Shown piece after piece: positions 29,901 through 35,272 of a stretch of 64,000 nt of DNA (position 1 is the first letter of the stretch; each line of letters begins with the position of its first letter). Under the pieces are notes generated by a model, which made no database searches, was not told where the DNA came from, and saw only the letters and a list, made by a program, of their open reading frames with translations. The DNA is from JAJDZL01 sp965220665 (GTDB lineage: Bacteria > Pseudomonadota > Gammaproteobacteria > Arenicellales > JAJDZL01), in assembly GCA_965220665.1 (NCBI GenBank), contig CBDCQQ010000004.1, positions 744,001 through 808,000 on the forward strand, read 5' to 3'. Position numbers and translations under genes: made by a program.

Positions 29901-31073
29901 AATCGCTCGGAGCTTTTGAGAGGGACAGAGTTTTCATTGACTGAAACCGATACCGGCGGCGGGAATTACTCCATTTGGGGGCGCGGATTTCACTCACGCT
30001 TCGATGGCGAAGGAACAGGATTTGTACTCGATGGCACGGTTGATACCGCGGTATTTGGAATTGACTGGACCGATGATGAGTGGCGAAGCGGTGTTGCGCT
30101 GTCGCTCTCGGATGGCAGCGGCCGCAGTTCTGCCCGAAACACAACGGCCGACGAGATCTCCTCAACCATTACCGCGCTGACACCTTGGGCCTCCATTGAT
30201 CTGAGTGACGAGATGACTGTATGGATAGCAGCGTCAGTTGGTTCAGGAGACCTGAAAATTGACTCCGGTAATGATATCTCGGTAGAAACTGACATGAAAA
30301 TGACCATGGCAGCAGCAGGTATGCACAGACGGATCATTGATGATGCCGCATCCCAGGGATTCACCCTGAACCTGAAATCTGATGTGTTTCTGGTCCGCAC
30401 GAATAGCAAAAGAGCCGAAGGACTCAGAGCATCACTGACTGAGGCCTCACGGTTTCGACTGGGACTTCAAGGCGAATGGTCAGACCAATCGGCGAACGAT
30501 GCCATCTTTACCCGGCAGCTCGAGATTGGTGTTCGGCACGACGACGGGGATGCCGAGAAAGGTTTCGGTGTTGAAATCGCAGGGGGCATCGGGTGGCAGA
30601 TGCCACGCTCGGGAATCGAAACGTCTCTCAGCGCGCACACACTGGTGGCGCATGGCGATGAGGCATTTCGCAACTGGGGTGTTTCGGTTCAGTTCGTCTT
30701 CGACCCACGACCCACATCGCAATACGGTTTTTCGACTAGACTGGGGCATGATGCAGGCGGCTCGTCTGCAGGCGGTTTCGACCATCTTTTCGCTCACGGC
30801 AGTGAAAGACATGCGGCTGAAGATCTCAGTGCCAGGAACTGGCACGTCGGAGTGACCTATGGATTTGCACACCCGCATCGGCCCTGGGTACTGATACCGT
30901 ACCTGGATTACCGTCAGGGCACCGCTTCAGTCGAGCATGGCTTTGGGCTGCGCATCATGGCGGCCAACCGACGCGAGGATGAGTTTTCCCTGGACATCAG
31001 GGCCACACAAACCAAGCGTGGCACCTCCCCCGCGGTTAACGGTATCAGGCTCGACCTGCGGGCGTACTGGTAG
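14967..31073 (+). CDS. Giant Calx-beta repeat surface protein with autotransporter-like C-terminal barrel
   Basis: 5368 residues in one uninterrupted frame. Residues 1-37 are a signal peptide: basic start, hydrophobic ITKSIAVFAGVALYVAAHLF, cleavage probably after AYA. Next come a Calx-beta domain, a less regular part with a few cysteines (to about residue 640), then roughly forty Calx-beta-like modules of about 110-125 residues. Most end in acidic ITDDD/LDDDD calcium-binding motifs and contain TPTNDxxxEGDETI-type strands. Residues about 4890-5368 resemble an autotransporter barrel: WNARFGRTVAEHLVDAVTDR, then NYSIWGRGFHSRFDGEG, many alternating strands, and a terminal aromatic residue (AYW). 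A large exported adhesin or biofilm protein held in the outer membrane is likely (inference). It contains a 2229-bp duplication and a 4 x 729-bp array. IS elements lie on both sides. Alternative: a type I or other secreted repeat protein, but no RTX nonapeptides are seen. Confidence 0.85.
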   Translation: MAMKSPRITSIITKSIAVFAGVALYVAAHLFTVGAYAQTPPSITLSVPAGTELEEGDGNTTVTVTATLNQARTSNTVITLTLGGSAKSTDYTVVQNPVVTIADGQTTGSADLILRPVDDSFYEGQEFIEVAGAADGVTVSNAEIPLIDSEQKPSLSLRSTRKDSDRSSNFKEGESATLVITLDLQGAVLESATTGTIKHAAGLTYGPNYHSAAEADYYYVEGSATRTRTFTFPKNSVRHSFEIPITIVDDEDREINEIVYVDVKLEVSSTVSIDAKRLSLASIDYSDQPTIFELQCSESEFYAGESTDIDCRVRAINSGSLPTKNYSITYTAEDAAKVDPDSMTFEVQSGQRESSKQTIEFLYDSTGAQAVNNAKYTAMISPSDEISEAGFYTFTVYGPADPTFQVNSFSEGWSTNTAFTVGSFVYTLSFWTPFPVNISGGSKRMDIQLDSGLSFMDCHTPTGAPGIICRYKVQSGDYDFDGTLVIPTGAVKFTQWCSQRNPAVCGSVVNPLPSEPVPLTTHRGNIYGGTFAIELTVSPKTFQEGESEQELEVLATNAAEIPWYEDIVIPLKFIDISTSSGDYSIRGTQSVTIPANQKTATLKGLFITPVNDFTQESDVEILHLTGDSDAAMENFVRPVELRILDAAGIKLSSSSTEIAEDSGQQQIVITAEWGDSKDTVLAKDLDIELQWSGSAGAGDYTRSGGNSVTIPANAQSGTATVSITPTDDKLLEGDETIVISGSAPGRSIASASLILEDDEETPAVTIKVNPDSFNESAPDSNITVSAAFDPGVAMATNETTLTINLAGTAKRVDDYAAAWIPANRQIKIQPQSLVGDNTVNIFLDLVDDQVSEPEETIVVEGTATAGGESLVVKVATITITDDDELGINLDPLELKVDEGAKATYEVWLGTKPIGDVTVSLSSTDANVAKVEAAADQSQTLTFTPTDWNDKQVVTVNGVEDDRNNVDDKRTAEIRHTTTGGGYDDVEEATLAVTVTDNDEASSFSVGDASETEGNSLSFTVSRAGAKGDSASVEWNTAEDTDGTHAAASTDYTEQTTAQVLNFSAGDTEKTITVLTAQDALDEYSETFLVKLSSPSTGTSISDDTATGTITDDDPTTVTLARAGSGFIDEAGGSEEITITLGRALETGESVTVPLTVTGATVTTHYTLALKDATTGVSLSTANPHSAQNPAVTLSGNGLTEATLTLTAVETTDTTERTASVAYGSGTRAPTAAGLDGGITPSGSPVTVPIADNDAQISVEAASAAEGDAVEFEVTLPRAAPASGVTVDYATSDGRGNADDETYQVATSTADYTAAAQNASITIAAGDTAGTISIATADDTTYESDHYFTLTLTGSSRMSTAGGSAIGTITDAGDLPVIAFASATGSVAENAGAASVTASRTGASLVASTVGYATADGTAEAGSDYTAAAADSELSFASGETGKTISVAIANDVLHEGNETFEVTLSGVTHATLGSAATHEVTITDDDAAPTAITLSVDADTGTNNIQSSISEGGGAKTVRVTATITSATRFAEDKEVTVEIGHADDSATEGTDYTQVGTLTITIAAGEESGHADFTLTPDNDVIDEANESIAVKGSLSGVTFTDTAIGLDDDDAAPTAITLSVDADTGENGVQSSVSEGGGAKTVRVTATITSATRFAEDKEVTVEIGHADDSATEGTDYTEVDDLTITVDAGKASGHVDFTLTPDNDVIDEADESIAVNGTLSGVTVAGTAIVLADDDDAPSGIRLSTSPSAVAEDGGETEITVTAAVEGGTTYSEEKTVTVEVGDASDSADEGTDYGTVGRQTFTIAAGSAAGEVEFDLTPTNDGTDEPREVITVDGSVTGETVHDSQIILTDDDPTTVTLARTTSGFIDEAGGSEEITITLGRALETGESVTVPLTVTGATVTTHYTLALKSAPAGVSLNTSSLHSAQNPAVTLSGNGLTEATLTLTAVETTDTTERTASVAYGSGTRAPTAAGLDGGITPSGSPVTVPIADNDAQISVEAASAAEGDAVEFEVTLPRAAPASGVTVDYATSDGRGNADDETYQVATSTADYTAAAQNASITIAAGDTAGTISIATADDTTYESDHYFTLTLTGSSRMSTAGGSAIGTITDAGDLPVIAFASATGSVAENAGAASVTASRTGASLVASTVGYATADGTAEAGSDYTAAAADSELSFASGETGKTISVAIANDVLHEGNETFEVTLSGVTHATLGSAATHEVTITDDDAAPTAITLSVDADTGTNNIQSSISEGGGAKTVRVTATITSATRFAEDKEVTVEIGHADDSATEGTDYTQVGTLTITIAAGEESGHADFTLTPDNDVIDEANESIAVKGSLSGVTFTDTAIGLDDDDAAPTAITLSVDADTGENGVQSSVSEGGGAKTVRVTATITSATRFAEDKEVTVEIGHADDSATEGTDYTEVDDLTITVDAGKASGHVDFTLTPDNDVIDEADESIAVDGTLSGVTVTGTTIGLDDDDERGVTVTGTSLTVAEIDDAGTSTTAENEGTYTVVLLTEPTDDVVISVTVPAGAPFTASPSSLTFTPGGAGIWSTPQEVTVTALNDDLDNSGGSRSAMITHTLNAGSSDYGGVSAGAVSVTVTDDDEKGVTVSKASLTIDEVDDTATENTAENVGTYTVVLTSEPTANVVISVTVPNGAPFGASPSSLTFTPSGTGIWNAPQTVTVTALDDNIDNNGGSRSAAITHTLTVGSSDYAGVTADPVSVTVSDDDGAPSGIRLSVDTDSDADGEQTNLSESASATTVTVTATVIGGTTYAAAQTVAVSVGGGTATSVDDYAAVSNFSITIPAGQSSHSATFSLAPVSDSLHEGDETIEIDGTLQGINITDAELTITDDDAAPTMLRLVVDADSSTNPVETSLSEGGGAKTFSVTAEWGDSGSSRLPDAVVIALTWAGTATSEDYTRSGGATVTIAAGARSGSVTAVITPQDDSLLEGDETIEIRGTTPGRMVKSAEVMLTDDETVPAVTIEADLSALSESGSARTVTISAVLDPTVAMANDVTTLTLELGGSAVEGTDYGAGWLPASRVITIPHQSTEGSNTVSLTLTPTDDAVVEGNETIVVQGTATTQSRSLVVEVATIRLVDDDARGVNLDPPTMLNVPEAGTATYEVWLGSQPTSSVTVSLASGDSNIAQVDHPVLTFSPSNYATRQTVTVSGVDDDLDNAEDRRETTVTHTATGGGYNDVEAVILAVTVDDNDEASSFSISDGSANEGEPISFTVTRSSASGAAATVDWNTADDADGDHSAAADDYSVQSAAQSLSFGVGEKTKTFSVNTAEDSLDEEDETFLVQLSGQSSGTEIAQGTATGTIVDDDDAPNAITLTVDADTGTNNVQSSVSEGAGAKTVRVTATITSSTRFADSKQVSVMIGKTNDSAEEGEDYTAVADQFITIDAGKASGSVEFMLTPTNDVIDEGNEVITIESTEADITYTNTAITITDDDDPPSAITLSVDADTGTNNVQSSLAEAGGAKTVRVTATVGGSTTFGAPKTVTVKIGKSADSATSGSDYTAVADQTISIPAGSSSAHVDFTVTPTNDAIHEGDETISIEGTLSGVTVTGTSMGLTDDETLPVVTLVLTPSTINESGAANASTVTATMNPASSAAVTLTVAAVAVAPAVAGDVTLSGNKTLTIAAGARQSSGTVTITAVDNAVDAPNKTVTVSATATGGNGVAAPATQTLTITDDDGAPSAITLSVDADTGTNNVQSSLAEAGGAKTVRVTATVGGSTTFGAPKTVTVKIGKSADSATSGSDYTAVADQTISIPAGSSSAHVDFTVTPTNDAIHEGDETISIEGTLSGVTVTGTSMGLTDDETLPVVTLVLTPSTINESGAANASTVTATMNPASSAAVTLTVAAVAVAPAVAGDVTLSGNKTLTIAAGARQSSGTVTITAVDNAVDAPNKTVTVSATATGGNGVAAPATQTLTITDDDGAPSAITLSVDADTGTNNVQSSLAEAGGAKTVRVTATVGGSTTFGAPKTVTVKIGKSADSATSGSDYTAVADQTISIPAGSSSAHVDFTVTPTNDAIHEGDETISIEGTLSGVTVTGTSMGLTDDETLPVVTLVLTPSTINESGAANASTVTATMNPASSAAVTLTVAAVAVAPAVAGDVTLSGNKTLTIAAGARQSSGTVTITAVDNAVDAPNKTVTVSATATGGNGVAAPATQTLTITDDDGAPSAITLSVDADTGTNNVQSSLAEAGGAKTVRVTATVGGSTTFGAPKTVTVKIGKSADSATSGSDYTAVADQTISIPAGSSSAHVDFTVTPTNDAIHEGDETISIEGTLSGVTVTGTSMGLTDDETLPVVTLVLTPSTINESGAANASTVTATMNPASSAAVTLTVAAVAVAPAVAGDVTLSGNKTLTIAAGARQSSGTVTITAVDNAVDAPNKTVTVSATATGGNGVAAPATQTLTITDDDATENPKVSVSDAASVLEGDNPSDTTNMSFTVSLSQTSTDAVKVSYTLGGSAKNGTDYTAPDPLSITIAAGASSASIDIPIRGDTIDEGNETVVVTLTAADNADISDAQGANTASGTITDDDVSVNPALGEIYEGETLTFTVSGINSQFTAVQIETASAGTAVRGTDYRLLNAGGSVLGTTHSITVSKGSITFQVEALTDSNDTESDETIVLLIDDSTDTLSAALGTLTLKNGARPVAGVSVGPLNLTLTEGGASGSYSVVLTKSPQADSTVTVTAASNLPSVVKVAASGDEPADSTSLSFTDENWNTAQTITVTPQSDADTKDTIATISHSVSGSGEYQSVTADSVSVTVEEPEKPAVSVSISDAKGMEGQKIRFEVALSAPSPGSISVNWQTHPRTAEADIDYSSASGQLVFAQGQQRKFIQVSIKSDNTDEPNEYFTVELSGAQNASIVRSTALGLIMNQGSLPSQWNARFGRTVAEHLVDAVTDRIEQDLSPGLTGTVAGAPLKSASDSHGTDYAEHCRRSASSEGSPSVGRLLGSHCETIRIETRVLNRSELLRGTEFSLTETDTGGGNYSIWGRGFHSRFDGEGTGFVLDGTVDTAVFGIDWTDDEWRSGVALSLSDGSGRSSARNTTADEISSTITALTPWASIDLSDEMTVWIAASVGSGDLKIDSGNDISVETDMKMTMAAAGMHRRIIDDAASQGFTLNLKSDVFLVRTNSKRAEGLRASLTEASRFRLGLQGEWSDQSANDAIFTRQLEIGVRHDDGDAEKGFGVEIAGGIGWQMPRSGIETSLSAHTLVAHGDEAFRNWGVSVQFVFDPRPTSQYGFSTRLGHDAGGSSAGGFDHLFAHGSERHAAEDLSARNWHVGVTYGFAHPHRPWVLIPYLDYRQGTASVEHGFGLRIMAANRREDEFSLDIRATQTKRGTSPAVNGIRLDLRAYW
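18301..20160 (+). repeat. Large internal duplication, copy 1 (offset 2229 bp)
   Basis: Encodes the block from TTVTLARAGSGFIDEAGGSE to ADESIAVNGTLSGVTVAGT. The same block recurs 2229 bases later. Long parts look identical at the base level (for example from the CACAGTGCACAGAACCC at about 18515 onward); differences cluster near the start, such as ATTGVSLSTANP against APAGVSLNTSSL. Inside the copy two modules beginning PTAITLSVDADTG are also repeats of each other (offset 378 bp). Confidence 0.9.
20530..22389 (+). repeat. Large internal duplication, copy 2 (offset 2229 bp)
   Basis: Second copy of the block at 18301. It diverges after TLSGVTVTGTTIGLDDDDER, where copy 1 continues into the module GIRLSTSPSAVAEDGGETEI. 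The offset is exactly 743 codons, so the protein frame is kept. Confidence 0.9.
25336..28245 (+). repeat. Four near-perfect tandem copies of a 729-bp (243-codon) unit
   Basis: Units start at 25336, 26065, 26794 and 27523. Each encodes two Calx-beta-like modules, beginning PSAITLSVDADTGTNNVQSS and LPVVTLVLTPSTINESGAAN, and ends ATQTLTITDDDGA. As far as can be read by eye the copies are identical at the base level; the last departs at 28246 (GATGCG instead of GACGGG). The unit is a multiple of three, so copy number can change without breaking the frame. Confidence 0.95.
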
Positions 31074-31081
31074 TCTGATTG

Positions 31082-31112
31082 CTGAAACAGTCAGTGACTG
31101 TGTCAGATTCTT
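31082..31112 (+). terminator. Terminator of the giant surface protein gene
   Basis: CTGAAACAGTCA and TGACTGTGTCAG form a stem with one mismatch and almost no loop, followed by ATTCTTTTC. It begins nine bases after the TAG stop codon. Confidence 0.6.
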
Positions 31113-31285
31113 TTCAGATGTAGCCAGAAAGTTCTTCGGGTCACTGGCTTGCGCAATCCGCAATTTATGGGTGAGATTGACATCAACTGAAATCTAGCGC
31201 ATTGCCATGACGCATGACAATTTACAAAAAGAACGGAATAGAACCTGGTGATAGATGCAGCACAATCCGGAAACTGCGTATTAGT

Positions 31286-33340
31286 CTGAAGTTCTGACCC
31301 TTAGGGTATATTATCCCATCTTTAAATCAAGCGCTTAGCGCATGAATCATTCTGTTCGAAATTAGCGTTTAGTGCCTACAAATCCACTTTGGTGCGCAAT
31401 TGTTCGATTTCATCAAGCATCGCGAGTGCTTTTTCCTGCCATGCGCTGGCTCGGGTAACCACGTCAAATTCCACATCGCCGCCGGCAGCGCTGCACTGAT
31501 TCCAGGCAATCGTCTGAAGATTCTCCATCACCGTGTCAAAACTGTGTGCCGCGGTGCCGTCAGGCAAGGTTTTTGTGGCAGCTTTCCGCAATGCCTCATC
31601 AGAACGGACTGCCGCCGCCACCGGGTCGCGGGTCTGCGCATCGGCTCGAAGCCGCTCATCCGCAAAAGTCAGCGGCCGCCACGCTTCGCACATATGCCAG
31701 GAAACATAGTAGGCAAGCATGCAGATGAACAGATGCGCCCGCACCCGGTCAGCCAGGCGGTGATGAATCGGCCGCACCTGAAGATGCATCGTCTTGATGG
31801 TGCGAAACGCCCGTTCAACCTGACACAGCGACTTGTATCCGCGTACGCACTCCGGTGCGCTCATCTCCGCGTTTGACACCGATGTGCGAATGACGTAGAT
31901 GCCATCGAGATTGGCTTCCGCTTCAATCTTCTGATGGTTTCGACGAAAACCAAACGATTCATCGCCAATCTCGCAGATGAAGTGTTTTTTCATCCTGTAG
32001 CGGTTGATCTGCTCACCGACCTTCAAGCCGATCTGATCGGCGCCTTGAAGCCGTTTTTCCTCAACCGCCTGACGAATCTGCTGCAGCTGTGCCTCGGTTG
32101 CCGCAAGCAGCGACTCACGCTTGTGCGCGCGGCGTTCCGCAAGCGCCCGATTGCGACACACCACCAGCCGCTCATCTGGATACTGCGGATGCTGCAGTTC
32201 AATCAGGCTTTCGGTGTCTTCAGCGTCAATGACACCGTCTCGCATCAGTTTTCGGATCGTCTGCGCCTTCAGCGCAGTTATCCAGGCAAAGTCAGGATAC
32301 TGTCTGAGCGCTTCAATCTGGGCCCGGGCAATCATGCCGCGGTCGCCCACCAGCACAACCTTGGAAAGCGAAAAGCGCTGGTGCAGACGTCTCAGCTCAG
32401 CAGTGACGGTGGCCGTGTCAGCCACATTGCCCGGATGCACCGAGATCGAGACCGGCCGCCCGTAACGGTCGCACAGCAGTCCATAGTTGACCTGCATCTT
32501 TCCGCGCTTGCGGTCGCGGCTGTAACCGAAACGCGCAAGCGCACAGCAGCTGCCTTCAAAATAACTGGAACTCAAATCATACAGCACCAGATCGCCGGCT
32601 TCCAGCAGCCTTTTCGCGAGCTTTCCCTGGATGCGGTTTTTCCGGTCCATCAGCCAGTCCATCGCCGCATACAGTTCATCGACCTCGGCGTCGCTGACTG
32701 CAAAGCGCTCGCCGATCGTGGTGGTGTTCCACCACCTGACGGTCGCCAGCTTGGTGTTCGGACGAATGATTCTTGCTGCGATCATCGCGAGCACAAGGTC
32801 GCGCTCGCGCGAGGCGGTCGAACTGACAAGCTGTGGCAGCTCCAGCATCTCGAACGCTTTTTCCACCGCCATGACCGGTCCATGGATGCGGCTTTCGGTG
32901 ATGCTGAACGCTTCGCTGGGCTCGATCAGCGCTTTGCCGGCGAGATGGGCTTTGAGAAGCGCAACGCCTGAATCGCCGAGGCGGGTCAGATTGGCGATGG
33001 TGTTTTTCTGTCGTTTTCCGTTTTCGTCGATGTAGGTTTCCCGCAGCAGGTGGCAGCGGTGTGTTTTGCCTTTGTAGACAGAGGTGGTGGTGGAAATGTG
33101 CAAGGGATCTTTTTAGTGCCTATGAAATAATTTCTTATTGTAGCAGACATCTGCAGGTGATGTGCAGACAATTCGAGAATTAAAGCCGTTTTGAACTATG
33201 ATGCAGACGGTAGACATGCATCATAAATTCATATTTAGTGCCTACTATATCAAAAAGTCAGGCAGGGACTCTTAAAAGATGTGCGTTTGAAATCCGACAC
33301 TTGCGACGGAAAAAAGCAATAATTGGGAGCAGAACTTCAG
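31286..33340 (-). mobile_element. IS1634-type insertion sequence, complete copy
   Basis: 2055 bp with inverted ends CTGAAGTTCTGACCC (31286) and GGGAGCAGAACTTCAG (ending 33340), flanked by the perfect six-base duplication ATTAGT at 31280-31285 and 33341-33346. The right duplication contains the TAA stop codon of ppk2. Inside, TTTAGTGCCTA occurs three times (31368, 33112, 33234), perhaps as subterminal protein-binding sites. The transposase is intact, so this copy could be active. Confidence 0.9.
31376..33103 (-). CDS. IS1634 family transposase, intact
   Basis: 575 residues. N-terminal DNA-binding part with GKRQKNTIANLTRLGDSGVA; catalytic residues in VLYDLSSSYFEGSCCALARF (Asp), SKVVLVGDRGMIARAQIEAL (Asp) and YKSLCQVERAFRTIKTMHLQ (Glu of the Y-R-E-K signature). 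Same length and layout as the rebuilt transposase of the nested copy at 8002-14359 but clearly diverged from it, so the two came from separate arrivals. The enzyme cuts and pastes the element by a DDE mechanism. Confidence 0.95.
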   Translation of the reverse strand: MHISTTTSVYKGKTHRCHLLRETYIDENGKRQKNTIANLTRLGDSGVALLKAHLAGKALIEPSEAFSITESRIHGPVMAVEKAFEMLELPQLVSSTASRERDLVLAMIAARIIRPNTKLATVRWWNTTTIGERFAVSDAEVDELYAAMDWLMDRKNRIQGKLAKRLLEAGDLVLYDLSSSYFEGSCCALARFGYSRDRKRGKMQVNYGLLCDRYGRPVSISVHPGNVADTATVTAELRRLHQRFSLSKVVLVGDRGMIARAQIEALRQYPDFAWITALKAQTIRKLMRDGVIDAEDTESLIELQHPQYPDERLVVCRNRALAERRAHKRESLLAATEAQLQQIRQAVEEKRLQGADQIGLKVGEQINRYRMKKHFICEIGDESFGFRRNHQKIEAEANLDGIYVIRTSVSNAEMSAPECVRGYKSLCQVERAFRTIKTMHLQVRPIHHRLADRVRAHLFICMLAYYVSWHMCEAWRPLTFADERLRADAQTRDPVAAAVRSDEALRKAATKTLPDGTAAHSFDTVMENLQTIAWNQCSAAGGDVEFDVVTRASAWQEKALAMLDEIEQLRTKVDL

Positions 33341-33341
33341 A

Positions 33342-34178
33342 TTAGTCACCATCACTGGAGTAGAAATCGGGTACGAAGGTCTGATCAGACATTGGTGGTC
33401 GAATATAACCTAAACCTTCCACCCGATCGGGCAGACTGATCGGCTCTGGCGTTAGATCTTCATACGGAACCATGGTCAAAAAATGACGAATACAATTGAG
33501 CCTGGCGTGACGTTTATCGTCAGCATTAACCACATACCACGAAGCCTGCTTGATATCGGTGTGTGCAAACATCTGATCTTTCGCCTTAGAATATTCCAAC
33601 CAACGAGTTCGAGATTCCAGGTCCATCGGCGATAGTTTCCATCGTTTGTGTGGTTCAAGCAATCGACTTTGAAATCGTTTTTCCTGTTCTTCATCGGATA
33701 CCGAGAACCAGTACTTGATCAGTTTGATCCCAGACCTGACAAGCATCCGTTCAAATTCTGGGCAGCTTCGCATGAACTCGCGATATTCCTCATCCGTACA
33801 GAAACCCATGACGCGTTCAACGCCAGCCCGGTTGTACCAGCTTCTATCAAACAGAACAATTTCACCTGCAGCGGGGAGATGGGCGCAATACCGCTGAAAG
33901 TACCATTGTGTCTTCTCGCGTTCTGTCGGTGCGGGTAGTGCTGCGACGCGACAGATTCGGGGACTTAGATGCTGGGTAATTCGCTTAATCACCCCACCCT
34001 TTCCGGCAGCATCGCGGCCTTCAAAAATTACCACGACTTTCAGACCATTCTCTTTCACCCATTCCTGCATCTTTACAAGTTCCAACTGCATTCGAAACAG
34101 TTCGCTCTCATATACTGATTTTTTTACACGCTTACGTGAATTTTCCGGAGTTGATTTGTTACTTTTTTCTGCACTCAT
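33342..34178 (-). CDS. ppk2: Polyphosphate kinase 2
   Basis: 278 residues. PPK2 enzymes move phosphate between polyphosphate and nucleoside diphosphates, mainly making GTP or ATP from polyphosphate. Seen: FEGRDAAGKGGVIKRITQHL (Walker A) near residue 55, the lid region RVAALPAPTEREKTQWYFQR, and LFDRSWYNRAGVERVMGF (Walker B) near residue 115, then YWFSVSDEEQEKRFQSRL. One-domain length fits class I PPK2. The start has AGGAAATTGAT before ATG. The stop codon TAA lies inside the target duplication of the neighbouring IS, so the reading frame was not changed by the insertion. Confidence 0.93.
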   Translation of the reverse strand: MSAEKSNKSTPENSRKRVKKSVYESELFRMQLELVKMQEWVKENGLKVVVIFEGRDAAGKGGVIKRITQHLSPRICRVAALPAPTEREKTQWYFQRYCAHLPAAGEIVLFDRSWYNRAGVERVMGFCTDEEYREFMRSCPEFERMLVRSGIKLIKYWFSVSDEEQEKRFQSRLLEPHKRWKLSPMDLESRTRWLEYSKAKDQMFAHTDIKQASWYVVNADDKRHARLNCIRHFLTMVPYEDLTPEPISLPDRVEGLGYIRPPMSDQTFVPDFYSSDGD

Positions 34179-34307
34179 ATCAATTTCCTGATTTAGACGA
34201 ATTAGATTAATTTGAATATAACATTTTTACTTCAATTGTCGTGGGCAATACAACACGATTCTCCCAAAAAATTGTGTGCTGCTAAATTGCGAGCACCGTA
34301 ACAAAAA

Positions 34308-34337
34308 GAACCGCTTCAATGAAGCGGTTTTTTTGTT
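34308..34337 (-). terminator. Terminator after lpxC (works in both directions)
   Basis: AACCGCTTCA and TGAAGCGGTT form a perfect 10-bp stem, with A-rich sequence on one side and seven T on the other. It lies between the end of lpxC and the start of ppk2 and would end the dcw/lpxC transcript. Confidence 0.85.
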
Positions 34338-34357
34338 TGAAATTGTTTTAGCTAGCT

Positions 34358-35272
34358 CTAAGCGATTGCCGGGTCCAGCCGAAGAATTGATGACGGCATA
34401 TCTTCGTATCGTTCGTAATCAATCAGTTCCCAAGCAGTTTCGTCCTGCTTCAGGGCGACCAACAGCTGATTGTTCAAATAGTGACCTGACTTGTGAGCAG
34501 AAAAGGAACCAATCAAGGGGTGACCTAAAAGATAAATATCTCCAATTGCGTCAAGTACTTTGTGACGGGCGCACTCATCTTCGTAGCGCAACTGATCTTC
34601 ATTCATCACATGGTAATCATTCATTACAACAGCATTTCTGATGCTGGCACCTCGGGCCAATCCCTTTGAGTGTAAATTTTCTAACTCGGAAACAAACCCA
34701 AACGTTCGGGCTCGCGAAATATAGTTTTTGTAGGATGCAGTCGCAAAGTCAACCTCGACTCTCTGATTGGAGTTTTTGATCACTGGGTGGTCAAAGTCGA
34801 TGGTAAAAGAAATTTTAAATCCGTGGTAGGGCTCTAATTTTGCCCACATATCGCCTTCCTGAACGGTCACGGCTCGTTTGATGCGAATGAACTTCTTGGG
34901 AGCGGATTGCAGTTCAAGGCCACCTGCTTCCATCAAAAACACGAAAGGATGCGAACTACCGTCCATAATTGGGACTTCACCCGCTGTCACATCAACATAA
35001 GCATTGTCAACGCCCAAACCAGCAAACGCTGACATCAAATGTTCGACTGTAGAAACCTCGGCACCATTGACACCAATCGTGGTAGATAACCGGGTACAGG
35101 AAACATTTTCGACACACGCTGGAATCTCTACAACTGGATTGAGATCAGTCCTCCTAAATACAATTCCTGTATTAACTGGTGCAGGTTTTAGTTTCATCTG
35201 AATCTTCACGCCTTTATGAAGTCCGACACCTGCGCCTGTTATTTCATTTTTTAAGGTTCTCTGTCTGATCAT
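34358..35272 (-). CDS. lpxC: UDP-3-O-acyl-N-acetylglucosamine deacetylase LpxC
   Basis: 304 residues, normal length. LpxC is the zinc-dependent, committed step of lipid A synthesis. Zinc ligands and catalytic residues are visible: STVEHLMSAFAGLGVDNAYV (His near 78), HKVLDAIGDIYLLGHPLIG (His and Asp near 237-241) and FSAHKSGHYLNNQLLVAL (His near 264). MDGSSHPFVFLM is also conserved. It follows ftsZ across a 345-nt gap, long enough for its own promoter. In most relatives dciA lies next to it; here an accessory block begins beyond its terminator. Confidence 0.97.
   Translation of the reverse strand: MIRQRTLKNEITGAGVGLHKGVKIQMKLKPAPVNTGIVFRRTDLNPVVEIPACVENVSCTRLSTTIGVNGAEVSTVEHLMSAFAGLGVDNAYVDVTAGEVPIMDGSSHPFVFLMEAGGLELQSAPKKFIRIKRAVTVQEGDMWAKLEPYHGFKISFTIDFDHPVIKNSNQRVEVDFATASYKNYISRARTFGFVSELENLHSKGLARGASIRNAVVMNDYHVMNEDQLRYEDECARHKVLDAIGDIYLLGHPLIGSFSAHKSGHYLNNQLLVALKQDETAWELIDYERYEDMPSSILRLDPAIA

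Noticed and set aside
31368..33245. TTTAGTGCCTAC pair first taken as a 12-bp target duplication of the second IS1634 element
   Set aside because: Better ends with matching inverted repeats and a perfect ATTAGT duplication were found further out, so these copies are internal.
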